NCBI GenBank assembly: GCA_037441565.1
Contig: JBBIRW010000004.1
Coordinates: 62,001 to 126,000, forward strand
DNA length: 64,000 bases
Reading direction: 5' to 3'
DNA from: JBBIRW01 sp037441565
GTDB lineage: Bacteria > Desulfobacterota > JBBIRW01
In this document: positions 8,035-15,459 of the stretch, piece by piece
Position numbering within the stretch: position 1 is the stretch's first letter
Layout: each line of letters starts with the position of its first letter
Notes under the pieces: generated by a model
Told to the model about the DNA's origin: nothing
Databases searched by the model: none
What the model saw: only the letters and a program-made list of their open reading frames with translations
Program-made: the position numbers and the translations under genes

Positions 8035-8278
8035 ACTGGACATAATCTCTGAGCGTCTTGTTTTTTACGTGATTCTTTGACTCCGAGCTGAAATCATTGA
8101 CTTTCTGTTCCTTTCCTGCCATTGCTGCAACCATTGTATGGAACTGCTCCCTTATCTGTTTGCCAAAGACCTGGACAACGCCGATTGCTGCAAGTGCAAT
8201 AAGCGCAACAATAATAATGTACTCTGTTAAGCCCTGTCCCTTTCTGTTTTTAATTTTTTTCTTAAAAATTTCCTCCAT
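8033..8278 (-). CDS. flp: Flp-type major pilin
   Basis: 81 residues. A basic leader ends in NRKG, then QGLTEYIIIVALIALAAIG: the canonical class III prepilin site (cleavage after Gly; Glu +5, Tyr +6) and one hydrophobic helix that packs the pilus core. The mature protein is about 66 residues with a short polar tail. The ribosome site AAGGAGG sits ideally before ATG 8278, and a consensus sigma-54 promoter lies 35-49 bases upstream of the start codon. It is the first gene of the minus-strand pilus operon and is followed by a strong hairpin. Its position and regulation suit the structural subunit; the other prepilin-like genes downstream are probably minor components. Confidence 0.93.
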   Translation of the reverse strand: MEEIFKKKIKNRKGQGLTEYIIIVALIALAAIGVVQVFGKQIREQFHTMVAAMAGKEQKVNDFSSESKNHVKNKTLRDYVQ

Positions 8279-8312
8279 GGTTACCTCCTTTTATTTTTTA
8301 CAGATTCCATAA

Positions 8313-8327
8313 GCAACAACGATGCCA
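8313..8327 (-). promoter_or_regulatory. Sigma-54 (-24/-12) promoter of flp
   Basis: Reading the minus strand, TGGCATCGTTGTTGC matches the sigma-54 consensus TGGCAC-N5-TTGC at all key positions: GG at -24 (8326-8325), GC at -12 (8314-8313), correct spacing. The predicted start of transcription is near 8301, giving a leader of about 22 bases that contains the flp ribosome site. The neighbouring upstream gene encodes a sigma-54 activator. Confidence 0.88.
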
Positions 8328-8390
8328 GGGAAGAGTCTATTAAAATTGATTGGAATTAAAAGGATTATTTAATGCCGATAATGGGCGAAT

Positions 8391-8419
8391 GGGTTTAAGA
8401 AGGTTTGATAATAAAACCC
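8391..8419. promoter_or_regulatory. Candidate activator-binding inverted repeat upstream of flp
   Basis: GGGTTT (8391-8396) and AAACCC (8414-8419) form an inverted repeat with a 17-base spacer. Its centre is about 104 bases upstream of the predicted flp transcription start, a usual place for an enhancer bound by a sigma-54 activator. A part in ending the activator gene's transcript is the alternative. Six-base arms can arise by chance. Confidence 0.3.
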
Positions 8420-8439
8420 CTGAGGCTGGATTCCGATCG

Positions 8440-10050
8440 TCAGGAGAGGTAGTCCTCCTCCTTTATATTGTACTTTTTTAGTTTCTCAAAAAGGGTTGAC
8501 TTGGCAATACCAAGAATTTCAGCTGTTTTCTTTTTATTTCCCTTAAATTTTTTCAATGTATTGATAATTGCTGTTTTTTCGATCTCATCAAGGGAGGCCG
8601 AAGTCTCAAGGGTTCTTGCATGGGTTTCTATGGATGAAAAAATAATATGTTGTTCATCAATATCTCTTGATTCAGAAAGGATGGAAGCCCTCAAGAGCAC
8701 ATTCTTAAGTTCTCTTACATTTCCAGACCATGAATGCTCTAATAATTTTGTCATGGCCTTTGTTGTAATTTTGCCGCTGTGCCCTGCTTCTTTCAAGAAT
8801 GCCTCAGCAAGGATAGGTATGTCTTCTCTTCTATCCCTGAGCGGAGGAAGCTCAATAGGAAATACGTGCAATCTGTAATACAGATCGCTCCTGAAATTTC
8901 CCTTCCTTACTTCCTCAAGAAGATTTCTATTTGTTGCAGATATAATTCTTACATCCGTTTTTCTCCATTCATTACTTCCAACCCTTCTGTATTCGCCTGT
9001 TTCAAGGAATCTCAAGAGTTTTGGTTGAAGTTCAAGAGGAAGCTCTCCTATTTCATCAAGGAAGGCTGTTCCCCGATTGCTTTCTTCGAGGGCTCCCTTT
9101 TTTAAAAATTGTGCACCTGTAAAAGCCCCCCTTTCATGACCGAATAGTTCACTTTCCATAAGTGTCTTTGAGATTGTCGCACAGTCAATGATCATGAATG
9201 GATTGTTCCTTCTTGTGCTGAGGTTGTGTATTGTCCTTGCAACAAGCTCTTTTCCTGTCCCTGTTTCTCCCGTGATGAGGACAGGTATATCCGATTTTGA
9301 AACCCTGTTTATGAGATAAAGCACCTCCTTCATCCTTGCGCTTTTACCTATTATCACCCCCTCAACGGAATCTGATACTTTACTTATTAATATATCTTCT
9401 TCCTCCTCCTTTTCATAAAAGGTAATAGAGGTTTTACCGATGGTTATTCTGTATCCTGAATGAAGGGGGGTTTTTCTTTTCTTATAATCTGGTGAGGATC
9501 CAGTGTCCTCAAGAACATAGCCTTCTTTTTCCATATTTATTATGAATTGAAACGGAGAGACCTCCTCATCCCTTAGTGTAAGATAATTTAATGGGCTACT
9601 TCCTATGGTAAAAGGTAATTTTTCGATAGGAAAAATATTCTCCTGGCCCGATGGTTCCCTTATAGTGAGGTACGCCTTTGATACCCTGAGCTTTTTTCTT
9701 TCTGGTAGATATGAAAGTATCCTTGTTGATTCCCTCTCCTCATAAAAGGTTTGCTCAGGTTTTCTTAAACGGTGTTGAAAAACAATTTTATAAGGTCCTA
9801 TTTGAAATTCATCTCCGTCAGAGAGTTTATGAATGGTAATCCTCCTATTTTTTATAAATGTTCCGTTCGTGCTTTGATCCCTTAATATATATTCTGATTG
9901 ACCTTTTTCAATGATTGCATGCACACGCGAGACTGTCGGATCTGTCAGGACAATGTCACAATTTGGGGCCCTTCCAATTGTTATTCTTTGCTGATTTATT
10001 GTAAATTCGAGTATCTTATTCCCATTTAAGATTATGCTCAGGGAAACCAT
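8440..10050 (-). CDS. FHA-domain sigma-54-dependent transcriptional activator
   Basis: 536 residues. The first FHA domain (about 1-95) has the full phosphothreonine-reading pattern: GR, SRVHA, and STNGTFI. A second FHA-like region (about 118-215) is degenerate, with SPFQF where SxxH is expected. The AAA+ domain (about 228-460) has Walker A GETGTGKE near 260, the sigma-54-contacting loop GAFTGA near 305 and FLDEIGEL. A Fis-type helix-turn-helix closes the protein (KKKTAEILGIAKSTLFEKL, about 505-525). It contains no receiver domain, so the input is probably phosphothreonine or a phosphorylated partner. It lies directly upstream of the sigma-54 promoter of flp and is almost surely that promoter's activator (inference). 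Confidence 0.93.
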   Translation of the reverse strand: MVSLSIILNGNKILEFTINQQRITIGRAPNCDIVLTDPTVSRVHAIIEKGQSEYILRDQSTNGTFIKNRRITIHKLSDGDEFQIGPYKIVFQHRLRKPEQTFYEERESTRILSYLPERKKLRVSKAYLTIREPSGQENIFPIEKLPFTIGSSPLNYLTLRDEEVSPFQFIINMEKEGYVLEDTGSSPDYKKRKTPLHSGYRITIGKTSITFYEKEEEEDILISKVSDSVEGVIIGKSARMKEVLYLINRVSKSDIPVLITGETGTGKELVARTIHNLSTRRNNPFMIIDCATISKTLMESELFGHERGAFTGAQFLKKGALEESNRGTAFLDEIGELPLELQPKLLRFLETGEYRRVGSNEWRKTDVRIISATNRNLLEEVRKGNFRSDLYYRLHVFPIELPPLRDRREDIPILAEAFLKEAGHSGKITTKAMTKLLEHSWSGNVRELKNVLLRASILSESRDIDEQHIIFSSIETHARTLETSASLDEIEKTAIINTLKKFKGNKKKTAEILGIAKSTLFEKLKKYNIKEEDYLS

Positions 10051-10064
10051 AGGAAAACAAGGTT

Positions 10065-10093
10065 ATAATATATTTATTTCCAATAACTTGCAA
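10065..10093 (-). promoter_or_regulatory. Sigma-70-type promoter of the FHA/sigma-54 activator
   Basis: On the minus strand TTGCAA (10093-10088), a 17-base spacer and TATTAT (10070-10065) precede the activator start at 10050. The -10 differs from consensus at one base, the -35 at two. The activator thus seems to be expressed from its own housekeeping promoter rather than only from nadB read-through. Confidence 0.5.
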
Positions 10094-10106
10094 TATATGA
10101 TTTACC

Positions 10107-11720
10107 CTAGAGGATTTCCCTCTGAAGAATGGTATCCTTTTTCCAGTTAAGGTCATCAGTGTATGGATAATCTATGTTATAATTGAGCCCGCGGCTTTCC
10201 TTTCTCATCATCGCTGATCTTATAACAAGATCCGCAATGGTTGCTATATTTCTCAATTCGATAATATCCTTGGTTACTATGAAATCCCAGTAATACTCAT
10301 TGATCTCTTGTTGAAGTATTGCTATCCTCCTTTTTGCCCTTGCAAGCCTTTTATTTGATCTCACTATTCCGACATAATTCCACATGAGCCTTCTTATCTC
10401 ATCCCAATTTTGAGAGATAACAACTTCCTCGTCACTGTCAGTTGCCATTCCTATATCCCATGGAGGAACAACAGGAAATTCTATCTTCTCTTCCTTTAAA
10501 ATTTTTGATGATTTAATTGCTGCGCGATGGGAGATTACAAGCGCTTCCAGAAGTGAGTTGCTTGCAAGGCGATTTGCCCCATGAAGTCCTGTGCAGGCTA
10601 CCTCACCCGAAGCAAAGAGATTTTTTATGCTTGTTTCACCATCAATATTGGCAGCAACACCTCCACAGAAGTAGTGTGCAGCTGGAACAACAGGAATTGT
10701 TTCTTTTGTTATGTCGATATCAAGATTTAAACATGTTTTATATATGTTAGGAAATCGTCTTTTTATAAATGATGGTTTCAGATGTGTTATGTCGAGATAA
10801 ACACACTTGTCTCCTGTCCTCTTTAATTCGTTATCAATGGCCCTTGCTACAATATCCCTTGGAGCAAGTTCCTTCATCGGATGGTATTTTTCCATAAAGG
10901 GCTTACCTTCCTTATTTATGAGGATTGCCCCTTCTCCTCTTACCGCCTCAGAGATAAGGAAATTTTTTGCAAGAGGGTGATATAGACATGTTGGATGAAA
11001 CTGAACAAACTCCATATTTGCAATCTTTGCTCCTGCCCTATATGCCATAGCGATTCCATCACCTGTAGATATATCTGGGTTTGTTGTATAAAGATAAACT
11101 TTTCCTGCTCCACCCGTTGCAAGCATAGTAATTTTTGCGATAAATGTGTGTATCTCCTTTGTATTTATATCAAGGACATATGCACCATAACATTGATCAT
11201 CATCCTGTTTTTTATTCCTGAAAAGTTTTCTTTTTGTTATTAGATCAATGGCTATATGATTCTCAAAAAATTTTATATTTTTATTCTCTTCAGCCTTCGA
11301 TATGAGAACACGCATAATCTCCTTTCCGGTTAGATCCTCTGCGTGAACGATCCTTCTTTTAGAATGTCCACCCTCTCTGGCAAGGTCAAGGACGTCCTCG
11401 GATTTTATCTTCCTTTTTGTAAACTTTACGCCCAGTTCAATCAGTTCGCGGATTCTGTTCGGACCATCGCGCACCACTTCTTCAACAACATCACGATGAC
11501 ACAGACCTGCCCCAGCCGTAAGGGTGTCATTTATATGAGCGATGAAGCTGTCCTCTTCACTGATTACACTTGCAATACCTCCCTGCGCAAGGGTGGTTGC
11601 AGCATCGAATTTGCTTTTCTTAGTAAGAATCGCTACTGTTCCATAAGATGCCGCTTTCAATGCAAAAGTAAGACCTGCAATGCCTGATCCTATGACGAGA
11701 TAATCCGTTTGATACTCCAT
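10107..11720 (-). CDS. nadB: L-aspartate oxidase
   Basis: 537 residues, the usual length. It oxidises L-aspartate to iminoaspartate, first step of de novo NAD synthesis. The N-terminal FAD-binding fold has GSGIAG at 12-17 and TLAQGGIA near 43-50. The succinate-dehydrogenase-like core has ATGGAGKVY, FVQFHPT, and CTGLHGANRLASNSLLEA. The C-terminal helical domain (about 430-510) is present. nadA and nadC are not adjacent. The start at 11720 is preceded by GGAG and by an extended -10 promoter that overlaps the divergent promoter of the lytic transglycosylase. nadE, the last step of the pathway, lies at 1043-2800. Confidence 0.96.
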   Translation of the reverse strand: MEYQTDYLVIGSGIAGLTFALKAASYGTVAILTKKSKFDAATTLAQGGIASVISEEDSFIAHINDTLTAGAGLCHRDVVEEVVRDGPNRIRELIELGVKFTKRKIKSEDVLDLAREGGHSKRRIVHAEDLTGKEIMRVLISKAEENKNIKFFENHIAIDLITKRKLFRNKKQDDDQCYGAYVLDINTKEIHTFIAKITMLATGGAGKVYLYTTNPDISTGDGIAMAYRAGAKIANMEFVQFHPTCLYHPLAKNFLISEAVRGEGAILINKEGKPFMEKYHPMKELAPRDIVARAIDNELKRTGDKCVYLDITHLKPSFIKRRFPNIYKTCLNLDIDITKETIPVVPAAHYFCGGVAANIDGETSIKNLFASGEVACTGLHGANRLASNSLLEALVISHRAAIKSSKILKEEKIEFPVVPPWDIGMATDSDEEVVISQNWDEIRRLMWNYVGIVRSNKRLARAKRRIAILQQEINEYYWDFIVTKDIIELRNIATIADLVIRSAMMRKESRGLNYNIDYPYTDDLNWKKDTILQREIL

Positions 11721-11735
11721 CTTTAATTCTCCATG

Positions 11736-11764
11736 TTGACAATTATATCACACTTAAATAGTAT
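11736..11764 (+). promoter_or_regulatory. Sigma-70-type promoter of the lytic transglycosylase
   Basis: Perfect TTGACA (11736-11741), a 17-base spacer and TAGTAT (11759-11764). Transcription would start near 11771, which excludes the upstream ATG at 11733 and supports GTG 11796 as the start codon. Confidence 0.65.
11742..11750 (-). promoter_or_regulatory. Extended -10 promoter of nadB
   Basis: The minus strand reads TGATATAAT, a perfect -10 hexamer with the TGn extension, and no good -35. The predicted start is near 11735, leaving a short leader with GGAG before nadB. It lies inside the divergent promoter at 11736-11764. Confidence 0.55.
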
Positions 11765-11795
11765 AGCTTTAGTAAATTCTGGAGGAAGAAGATTT

Positions 11796-12377
11796 GTGAA
11801 GAGAATCATTTCTTATTCATTCAAAATGCTGTTTTTCCTATCTATCTTCCTTTTTACAAAGTCCCTCCATGCGGATATCTATAGCTATATTGATGAGGAT
11901 GGTGTTATCCATTTTTCCAATGTTCCCACAGATCCAAGGTATAAACTTAAATATAGGGAAAGAACACATTTCAGATACAAAATAATGTCATATGAACCAT
12001 ATATAAGTGAAGTTTCAAATCTATACGGTGTGGATGAAAATCTTATAAAGGCAGTTATTAAAGCCGAGAGCGATTTTAATCCAGCGGCAATTTCGAGAAA
12101 GGGAGCAATTGGTCTCATGCAGTTAATGCCTGAAACAGCTGATGAGTTGAAGGTAAGGGATCCTTTTGATCCGAAAGAAAATCTTGAGGGCGGGGTTAAA
12201 TATCTGAAGTATCTCATAGATTATTTCAACGGAAACATTGAGCTTGCACTTGCTGCCTATAATGCGGGGCCGGAAGCAGTTATCAAATATGGTGGGATCC
12301 CACCATATCCTGAGACAAGGCGATATGTAAAAAAGGTTGTAGAAATATTTAGAAGAATAAAGAACAGGAGCAACTGA
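11796..12377 (+). CDS. Exported lytic transglycosylase (SLT domain)
   Basis: About 193 residues from GTG 11796. A signal peptide (hydrophobic core MLFFLSIFLF, cleavage near LHA-DIY) is followed by a DUF4124-like segment (DIYSYIDEDGVIHFSNVP) and an SLT domain (about 65-185). The catalytic Glu is in IKAESDFNP, followed by the family's SRKGAIGLMQLMPETA and AYNAGP motifs. It cleaves peptidoglycan glycan strands in the periplasm. I chose GTG 11796 because GGAGG lies ten bases upstream and the open frame's earlier ATG (11733) precedes the -35 box. pgsA follows after 25 bases. Enzyme class secure; specific role unknown. Confidence 0.88.
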   Translation: MKRIISYSFKMLFFLSIFLFTKSLHADIYSYIDEDGVIHFSNVPTDPRYKLKYRERTHFRYKIMSYEPYISEVSNLYGVDENLIKAVIKAESDFNPAAISRKGAIGLMQLMPETADELKVRDPFDPKENLEGGVKYLKYLIDYFNGNIELALAAYNAGPEAVIKYGGIPPYPETRRYVKKVVEIFRRIKNRSN

Positions 12378-12402
12378 GTTTTTAAAAGTCAGTTATAATT
12401 AA

Positions 12403-12972
12403 ATGTCTGAGGAACAGAGGAAAACAACAGAAAGGTTTCTTACCCTTCCAAACATAATGACCCTCTTTCGTATATGCAGCATACCCTCTATTGTGCTCCT
12501 TCTTATGTATCCTGGAAAGATCACCAATATAATCAGTTTTGTTATTTTTACACTGGCGGCATGGACCGACATCCTTGATGGTTATATTGCAAGAAAGTAT
12601 CATATGGTCTCTTCAACAGGCAAGTTCCTTGATCTTATGGCAGACAAACTCCTGATAAGCTCAGCACTTATCATGCTCACAGGAATCGGAAGGGTTCCCG
12701 CATGGATGGTTGTGATTATCGTGGGAAGGGAGATAGCAGTGATGAGCCTGAGAGGCCTTGCTTCAACAGGTGGTTTTTTTATAGAACCGAGTCGTCTGGG
12801 CAAAGACAAGGCAACGCTTCAGAGTGTTGCAACATCCATGCTTCTTCTTGACGATAAATATTTTTCAATTGATTTCTATATCGTGGGATTCGGGTTAATG
12901 ATTATTGCTGTATTTATAACAATTCTCTCCGGCCTGGACTATTTCATTCGATTCTGGCTGAAAAGGAGGTAG
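12403..12972 (+). CDS. pgsA: CDP-diacylglycerol-glycerol-3-phosphate 3-phosphatidyltransferase
   Basis: 189 residues with several membrane helices. The CDP-alcohol phosphatidyltransferase motif D-x2-DG-x2-AR-x8-G-x3-D-x3-D is complete (DILDGYIARKYH ... GKFLDLMADK, about 52-78). The N-terminal LTLPNIMTLFRI segment is typical of PgsA. The enzyme makes phosphatidylglycerol phosphate, the step that commits to anionic phospholipids, in the inner membrane. It follows the transglycosylase by 25 bases in the same direction and ends six bases from the convergent tRNA-Glu gene. Length and motif fit well; a phosphatidylserine synthase is excluded by the N-terminal signature. Confidence 0.93.
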   Translation: MSEEQRKTTERFLTLPNIMTLFRICSIPSIVLLLMYPGKITNIISFVIFTLAAWTDILDGYIARKYHMVSSTGKFLDLMADKLLISSALIMLTGIGRVPAWMVVIIVGREIAVMSLRGLASTGGFFIEPSRLGKDKATLQSVATSMLLLDDKYFSIDFYIVGFGLMIIAVFITILSGLDYFIRFWLKRR

Positions 12973-12978
12973 ATTCAA

Positions 12979-13053
12979 TGGCCCCAACGAGATTCGAACT
13001 CGTGTTTCCGCCTTGAGAGGGCGGCGTCCTTGACCTGACTAGACGATGGGGCC
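12979..13053 (-). tRNA. tRNA-Glu (anticodon CUC)
   Basis: 75 bases fold as a full cloverleaf: acceptor GGCCCCA/TGGGGCC, anticodon stem CCGCC/GGCGG around loop CTCTCAA (anticodon CTC), T stem ACGAG/CTCGT with loop TTCGAAT, discriminator A. The 3' CCA is not encoded (TTG follows), so it must be added enzymatically. It reads GAG. It lies two bases downstream of tRNA-Gln and both follow gltX on the same strand, so one transcript probably carries the synthetase and two of its likely substrates. Confidence 0.95.
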
Positions 13054-13055
13054 CA

Positions 13056-13131
13056 TGGCTGAGGGGGCAGGAGTCGAACCTGCAATCGCCGGATCCAGAG
13101 TCCGGTGGCTTGCCTGTTAGCCGACCCCTCA
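13056..13131 (-). tRNA. tRNA-Gln (anticodon CUG)
   Basis: 76 bases including an encoded CCA: acceptor TGAGGGG/CCCCTCA with discriminator G, D stem GGCT/AGCC, anticodon stem CCGGA/TCCGG around loop CTCTGGA (anticodon CTG), T stem GCAGG/CCTGC with loop TTCGACT. The leading U is usual for bacterial tRNA-Gln. It reads CAG. It is 38 bases downstream of gltX and two bases upstream of tRNA-Glu. Confidence 0.95.
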
Positions 13132-13169
13132 ATTGCAAAAACCATAGATAAATTAAATCGGCAAAAAAA

Positions 13170-14573
13170 TCAACCCTCTAATTTTGATTTTATCAGGTTA
13201 ATTGCCCTTTCTATTCTCCTTATGCACTCATCCCTTCCAAGCACATCCATCACATCAAAGATGGGTGGACTCACCGTTCCACCCGTAAGTGCAACCCTTA
13301 TGGGCTGGGCAATCTCCAGGAGTTTTATGGATTTCTCCTTTGCAAGCTGTCTTATTCGTGATTCAATTGTCCTGGGATCGATGGTTTCTGATCTCTCAAG
13401 CTCCTCCTTTATTAGTATCAGATATGGTAATGTTTCAGGCACAAGGTATTGCTCAGCAGCATTTTTGTCTAAACAGACATCCTTAACGAAATAAAATTGA
13501 GCAAAGTCTGCAAGTTCTTGAAGTGTTTTCGCCCTGGATTTCAATGTATTTACAGCCTTTATGATCTTTTCCCTTCCGGCATCCCTGATCCCCCTCTTTT
13601 CAAGAAATGGAACAAGAAGCCGTGAGAGTGAATCTGAATCCATTCTCTTCATATGTTCATGGTTGAGCCAGAGAAGCTTTTCTGGGTTGAAAATTGCCTG
13701 CGATTTTCCCACATTCTCGAGGGTGAATTTCTCTATGAGTTCATCGACAGTAAAGAACTCCTGGTCCCCACAGGACCACCCGAGACGCACAAGAAAGTTC
13801 ACAAGGGCCTCCGGGAGATAGCCCATTTCTCTGTATGCAGAGACCGATGTTGCCCCATGGCGTTTGCTCAATCGTGTTCTGTCAAGTCCCAGGATAAGTG
13901 GAACATGGGCGAACAGGGGGATATTGTATCCAAGGGCTTTATAAATAAGAATCTGTTTTGGGGTATTATTTAGATGATCATCACCTCTTATTACATGTGT
14001 TATCCCCATAAGTGCATCATCAACAACAGCGCAGAAATTGTATGTTGGAATACCATCACTTCTTACAATGATAAGATCATCGAGTTCATCATTCCTGAAA
14101 CGGATGCTACCTTTTACAATATCATTAACTTCTGTTTCTCCCTCATCAGGAATAAGAAATCTTATCGCTGCCTTTCTGCCAGGGGGAGGCTTTATACCAA
14201 GGCACCTTCTATCATATTTGGGCTTTTTCCCCTCCATCAGTAATTTCTTTCTTCTTTCTTCAAGCTCTTCCGGTGTGCAATAACAGAAGTATGCCTTGCC
14301 TTCATCAAGTAGTTTCTGTGCATGTTTTCTGTAAATATCCATCCTCCTGCTCTGAAAATATGGACCTTCATCCCAGTTCAAACCCAGCCATTCAAGACTT
14401 TCAAGGATAGCTTTTGTTGCCTCCTCTGTTGACCTCTGGATATCCGTGTCTTCAATACGCAGTATAAAGGAGCCGCGATTCTTTCGGGAGAAAAGCCAGT
14501 TAAAGAGGGCTGTTCTTGCTCCTCCTATATGGAGAAAGCCTGTTGGACTTGGCGCAAATCTCGTTTTTACCAT
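13170..14573 (-). CDS. gltX: Glutamyl-tRNA synthetase
   Basis: 467 residues. Class I synthetase signatures are intact: HIGG in RFAPSPTGFLHIGGART at 4-20 and RLSKRHG near 238-244. The N-terminal Rossmann fold is followed by the helical anticodon-binding part typical of bacterial GluRS. It shares its stop/start region with memo upstream (the start abuts position 14573) and is followed by tRNA-Gln and tRNA-Glu. In bacteria without GlnRS, GluRS also mischarges tRNA-Gln with Glu for later amidation by GatCAB. No glnS or gat genes lie in the window, so discriminating versus non-discriminating type cannot be settled here. Function otherwise secure. Confidence 0.96.
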   Translation of the reverse strand: MVKTRFAPSPTGFLHIGGARTALFNWLFSRKNRGSFILRIEDTDIQRSTEEATKAILESLEWLGLNWDEGPYFQSRRMDIYRKHAQKLLDEGKAYFCYCTPEELEERRKKLLMEGKKPKYDRRCLGIKPPPGRKAAIRFLIPDEGETEVNDIVKGSIRFRNDELDDLIIVRSDGIPTYNFCAVVDDALMGITHVIRGDDHLNNTPKQILIYKALGYNIPLFAHVPLILGLDRTRLSKRHGATSVSAYREMGYLPEALVNFLVRLGWSCGDQEFFTVDELIEKFTLENVGKSQAIFNPEKLLWLNHEHMKRMDSDSLSRLLVPFLEKRGIRDAGREKIIKAVNTLKSRAKTLQELADFAQFYFVKDVCLDKNAAEQYLVPETLPYLILIKEELERSETIDPRTIESRIRQLAKEKSIKLLEIAQPIRVALTGGTVSPPIFDVMDVLGRDECIRRIERAINLIKSKLEG

Positions 14574-15382
14574 TATTTAATAATCAATCCCGCGTAACCA
14601 ACAACACTCCTGTAGTCACCTGTTACATCACCGGATGTTGCGTATTTAATCAAATCTGCTTCCTTTGCTCCAAGTTCCTGACAAGCAACAAGCGCTACAG
14701 TTGTTGATATTACACCACACATTGAAATATCGTATTTTTCCACAGTTCGGTGGAGACCCTGTGGGTCGATTGCAAGTATCCTTTCAACTGCAAGCCTGTC
14801 TTTCTCTTCAGCAACCCTCTGCGATTCATAATGACTCATATCTGTGCTCGCAACGATGAGGATCTTCTCACCCCAATCTTTAACTGCCTTTGCAATTGCC
14901 TTTCCTATCTCCTCACATGATCGATAATCAAAATACATGAGTGTTATTGGTATTATATTTGTCGCGGCAGATTCCCTGAAATAATTTATAAAAGGAAGCT
15001 GGACCTCCAGGGAATGTTCTTTCAGATGGGCCACATAGTCATCAACAAGGAGCGACGTATTAGCGAGGATCATTTCAGCAAGTTCTGAGTTTATCTTAAA
15101 AGAGCCCCCGGGTATCTTCCATTCCCCTGATGCCATAAGGGCTCCCTTCGCGCCCATTCCTGTATGATTAGGGGAGATCAATATTACATCATCAGGTATA
15201 ATAATATGGGAGTAGACGGAAGCTGCTACCTTTCCTGAATAGATATAACCTGCATGAGGAACAACTATCCCCTTTACCTCCTGCTTTTGTGAATTTTTCT
15301 CAACAAAACCTGATATGGTTTTTTTGAGGACAGTCTCGTTGTCTGGATAGAAATATCCAGACACAGCAGGTTTTCTTATCAT
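14573..15382 (-). CDS. AmmeMemoRadiSam system protein B (MEMO1 family)
   Basis: 269 residues of the Memo-like fold related to extradiol dioxygenases. Characteristic pieces are RKPAVSGYFYPDN at the N-terminus, VVPHAGYIYSG (about 42-52), LISPNHTG, HSLEVQLPF, and STDMSHYE with a metal-type His. The usual partners AmmeMemoRadiSam A and the radical SAM protein are absent from the window, so the gene occurs here as a single member. Biochemical role in bacteria is unknown. It starts behind AAGGAGGGG and a good promoter at 15412-15440 and shares base 14573 with gltX, so it is the first gene of a memo-gltX-tRNA unit. Family call is confident. Confidence 0.92.
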   Translation of the reverse strand: MIRKPAVSGYFYPDNETVLKKTISGFVEKNSQKQEVKGIVVPHAGYIYSGKVAASVYSHIIIPDDVILISPNHTGMGAKGALMASGEWKIPGGSFKINSELAEMILANTSLLVDDYVAHLKEHSLEVQLPFINYFRESAATNIIPITLMYFDYRSCEEIGKAIAKAVKDWGEKILIVASTDMSHYESQRVAEEKDRLAVERILAIDPQGLHRTVEKYDISMCGVISTTVALVACQELGAKEADLIKYATSGDVTGDYRSVVGYAGLIIK

Positions 15383-15411
15383 TTTCCCCTCCTTCCTGCC
15401 TTAACATTATA

Positions 15412-15440
15412 ATTTTAATTAATTACCCATTTCATGACAA
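15412..15440 (-). promoter_or_regulatory. Sigma-70-type promoter of memo-gltX-tRNA unit
   Basis: On the minus strand TTGTCA (15440-15435), a 17-base spacer and TAAAAT (15417-15412), each one base from consensus. Transcription would start near 15405, about 23 bases before the memo start codon. Confidence 0.65.
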
Positions 15441-15459
15441 CCGCAATCTATCAGGCTTT

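Noticed and set aside
8419..8444. CCTGA/TCAGG inverted repeat at the end of the sigma-54 activator as a terminator
   Set aside because: Five-base arms with a 16-base spacer are too weak to call, though TTTT follows closely on the minus strand.
11733..11795. ATG 11733 as start of the lytic transglycosylase
   Set aside because: It precedes the -35 box, and GTG 11796 has a good ribosome site and gives a clean signal peptide.
12944..13138. 64-residue open frame on the minus strand
   Set aside because: It lies across the two tRNA genes and has no homology-like features.
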